Source: an uncultured Collinsella sp.
Lineage (GTDB): Bacteria; Actinomycetota; Coriobacteriia; Coriobacteriales; Coriobacteriaceae
Assembly (NCBI GenBank): GCA_902464965.1
Contig: CABQLI010000024.1
Span: 1 to 26,217 of the forward strand
Length of the DNA: 26,217 bases
Direction: 5' to 3'
Positions 24,508 through 26,217 of the stretch are shown one piece after another (the stretch's first letter is position 1; every line of letters begins with the position of its first letter). Under the pieces are notes generated by a model that was not told the origin of the DNA, made no database searches, and worked only from the letters and a program-made list of their open reading frames with translations. Position numbers and translations under genes: made by a program.

Positions 24508-24536
24508 AAAACCGCTCCATACGGGGCGGTTTTTTT
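24508..24536 (+). terminator. Intrinsic terminator after the methyltransferase gene
   Basis: AAAACCGCTCC (24508-24518) pairs with GGGGCGGTTTT (24523-24533) around ATAC with one G-T wobble, then continues as a T-run to 24536. It begins six bases after the TAA stop. Confidence 0.92.
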
Positions 24537-24587
24537 ATTGATTGCATGTCCTCGGCAGCATTTGCCCAAATGGTGAATGCTGGTGCC

Positions 24588-24621
24588 GGCAGGTTGCCGA
24601 GTGCATGTTGCGGGTATACCC
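24588..24621 (+). promoter_or_regulatory. Possible promoter region of the phosphohexomutase gene
   Basis: TTGCCG followed about 15 bp later by TATACC (inside the palindrome GGGTATACCC, 24612-24621) is the best promoter-like pair in the gap 24537-24660. Spacing is short, so this is weak. The GGTATACC core resembles half of the 23103-23120 palindrome, which may be coincidence. Confidence 0.25.
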
Positions 24622-24660
24622 CATGCGTACCATGATCCAAACACTGTGAGGTGTCTGCGC

Positions 24661-26061
24661 GTGTGCGCGATAATTCATTTTGGAACTGACGGTTGGCGCG
24701 CTCGCGTCGATGAGGACTTCACTGCCGATAACGTTGCCCGTATCGCCGATGCCGTCGGCGAGTTGTGGCAAAAGACCAATCCGGGCAAAACGGTATATAT
24801 AGGGTTCGACACCCGGCCCCTGGCGCGCGAGTTCGCTGAGCTTGCGGCGGGCGCGCTAGCGGCGCACGGGCTAGACGCCGTGCTCGCTTCGCGGCCTGTC
24901 CCGACCCCTGCCCTTACGTGGGCGGCGGCTTATGACGGTGAAGCGTGCGGCGCGCTCATGGTGACGGGGTCCCATCATCCGCAGGGTTATCTGTGTCTCA
25001 AGATTCGCATGGGTGACGGCTCGACCGCCAACCAGGATGTCATCGAAGAGCTCGAAGAGACCATGGCTCCCGAGCCAATGGGGATCGAGGGGCAATATCG
25101 CACCGCGGATATCATTCCTGACTATATGCAGGCGGTGGCATCGTTTGTCGATGCCGAAGCCATCCGCGCCGCGCACCTGCGCGTGGTTGTCGATCCCATG
25201 GGCGGCGCAGCCCAGGGCTATCTAGCCGACTTGCTGCGCGAGCTTGGCGTTGAGGTGCACGAGATTCACGCCGGGCAGGCGTCTGACCAAGAAGATATCT
25301 GCCCCGACCCCGTTGAACCTTGGGTGGACGCTTGCGAGCGCACGGTTATCGAGGACGGAGCTTGCGCTGGCCTGGTGACCGACGGCGACGCCGACCGTAT
25401 CGGCGCGGTTGACGAGCGCGGCAGATATATACATCCGCATCAGATCATGGCGCTCGTTTTGGGCGACTTGGTTCAATTTCGTAATTTGGAGGGGCGCGTC
25501 GTCGTCAATCTTTCATGCTCGACGCTCGTACGTCGCATTGCCGAGGCGCTTGGCTGCCGCGTGACCGTCAAACCAGTCGGTTTCAAATATATAGCGGCGG
25601 AGATGAAGAAGGGCGGCGTCCTCATAGGCGGCGAAGAAGCCGGTGGTATCGGCATCGCCGCGCATATGCCCGAGCGCGATGGAATCCTCGCCTGTCTGAT
25701 TCTGTGTGAGCTTATGGCAAAGACGGACGCGCCTTTGGGCGTTCTGGTCGACCAACTCGAGGACAGTTTTGGTAAGACGAGTTACGGTCGACGCGATTTG
25801 CGCCTTGAGGCCGAAGATGCCGAAACGTTACGAACCCTGCTGCCGGGCGTAAACCCCAAGTCGATTTGTGGCAAGGTGCCGCAAAACGTTAGTCATATGG
25901 ACGGCTTGCGTCTGTCATTCGAGGATGACACGTGGCTGCTGGTCCGTCCTAGCGGGACCGAACCAGTGGTGCGCGTCTACGCCGAGGGGTTCTCGGTGGA
26001 AGAACGTGATGAGTTGCTCGATGCTGGCTGTGCTTTAGCTAGGGGGACGTATCCGCTTTAA
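24661..26061 (+). CDS. Phosphoglucomutase/phosphomannomutase family protein
   Basis: Predicted 466-residue alpha-D-phosphohexomutase that moves phosphate between C1 and C6 of a hexose. Motifs in order: FGTDGWRA (7-14), the phosphoserine loop TGSHHP (102-107, Ser104), the magnesium loop DGDADRIG (241-248), the sugar loop GGEEAGG (323-329) and the phosphate loop RPSGTEP (429-435). The catalytic loop differs from the usual SHNP with NGxK: it reads SHHP then QGYLCLK. Start GTG 24661 follows GAGG (24648-24651); GTG 24646 is also in frame. The frame is open back to 24577, but the family N-terminus begins right after 24661. Codon use includes several rare ATA codons. Sugar specificity is undetermined. 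Confidence 0.85.
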   Translation: MCAIIHFGTDGWRARVDEDFTADNVARIADAVGELWQKTNPGKTVYIGFDTRPLAREFAELAAGALAAHGLDAVLASRPVPTPALTWAAAYDGEACGALMVTGSHHPQGYLCLKIRMGDGSTANQDVIEELEETMAPEPMGIEGQYRTADIIPDYMQAVASFVDAEAIRAAHLRVVVDPMGGAAQGYLADLLRELGVEVHEIHAGQASDQEDICPDPVEPWVDACERTVIEDGACAGLVTDGDADRIGAVDERGRYIHPHQIMALVLGDLVQFRNLEGRVVVNLSCSTLVRRIAEALGCRVTVKPVGFKYIAAEMKKGGVLIGGEEAGGIGIAAHMPERDGILACLILCELMAKTDAPLGVLVDQLEDSFGKTSYGRRDLRLEAEDAETLRTLLPGVNPKSICGKVPQNVSHMDGLRLSFEDDTWLLVRPSGTEPVVRVYAEGFSVEERDELLDAGCALARGTYPL

Positions 26062-26217
26062 CCATGAGACTGCCTTATATAAAGAGATGCTCGGCGAGCG
26101 GTAGTTAACGGCTGGCAAACGTTAGTCGGATCACAAGATGTGTAGGAAATGTGTACGCCCAGATTCCCGCCCCCGGGGCCCCTCCGGTCTGGCAATATAT
26201 CTCCTTGCCGCGCGGCC
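26062..26217. other. Non-coding right edge of window
   Basis: The last 156 bases show no open frame or clear terminator. They contain a GGGGCCCC palindrome within a C/G-rich run and AT-rich blocks (TTATATAAAG, CAATATATC) that could belong to a promoter for a gene beyond the window. Confidence 0.3.

Overview
The window reads as chromosomal DNA from a high-GC bacterium. Gene content and protein style (an eight-gene F-ATPase operon led by a small AtpI-like protein, GTG and TTG starts, short spacers, many stop/start overlaps) suggest an anaerobic actinobacterium of class Coriobacteriia, probably close to Collinsella. That assignment is inference from general resemblance, not a database match. No rRNA, tRNA, CRISPR array, transposase or phage gene was seen.

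Layout, left to right. (1) 1-230: a leader with a palindromic repeat and a tandem 12-bp AT-rich repeat, then a polar amino-acid ABC importer (lipoprotein, permease, ATPase; 231-3123). (2) An M20 metallopeptidase (3196-4623) closed by a perfect 16-bp hairpin. (3) Release factor 1 (prfA) and its methyltransferase (prmC). These usually sit side by side, but here about 600 bp of repeats and AT-rich sequence separates them. (4) A toxin-first RelE/HigB-XRE toxin-antitoxin pair (7867-8551). (5) tsaC/sua5-like, glpK and upp. (6) The complete ATP synthase operon, atpI-like then atpB-E-F-H-A-G-D-C (12051-18934), with a recognisable promoter. (7) murA and an LCP-family (LytR-CpsA-Psr) envelope gene. (8) pepT on the minus strand, divergent from a DtxR/MntR-like metalloregulator, with an 18-bp palindrome between them. 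A homocysteine S-methyltransferase-domain gene follows the regulator. (9) A phosphoglucomutase/phosphomannomutase-like gene ending at 26061.

Most genes are housekeeping: translation termination (prfA, prmC), tRNA t6A synthesis (tsaC), energy (atp), pyrimidine salvage (upp), glycerol use (glpK), cell wall (murA, LCP) and peptide and amino-acid supply (ABC importer, M20, pepT).

The most interesting signals lie between genes. A ~152-bp hairpin element occurs twice (5921-6073 and 21555-21706). Each copy starts at the base after a TAA stop, and the copies differ by paired substitutions that keep the stem, so the structure looks selected. A second repeat (core GGGGACGTTCTTAAA) occurs at 67-110 and, inverted, at 6099-6126. 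Upstream of prfA lies a tiny ORF with a good ribosome site that ends in UAG, an RF1 stop. Its readthrough frame ends at the UAA overlapping the prfA ribosome-binding site, which suggests a testable autoregulatory leader. PrmC carries a ~125-residue Ala/Glu-rich insertion, and the ATP synthase c subunit is unusually short (64 residues).
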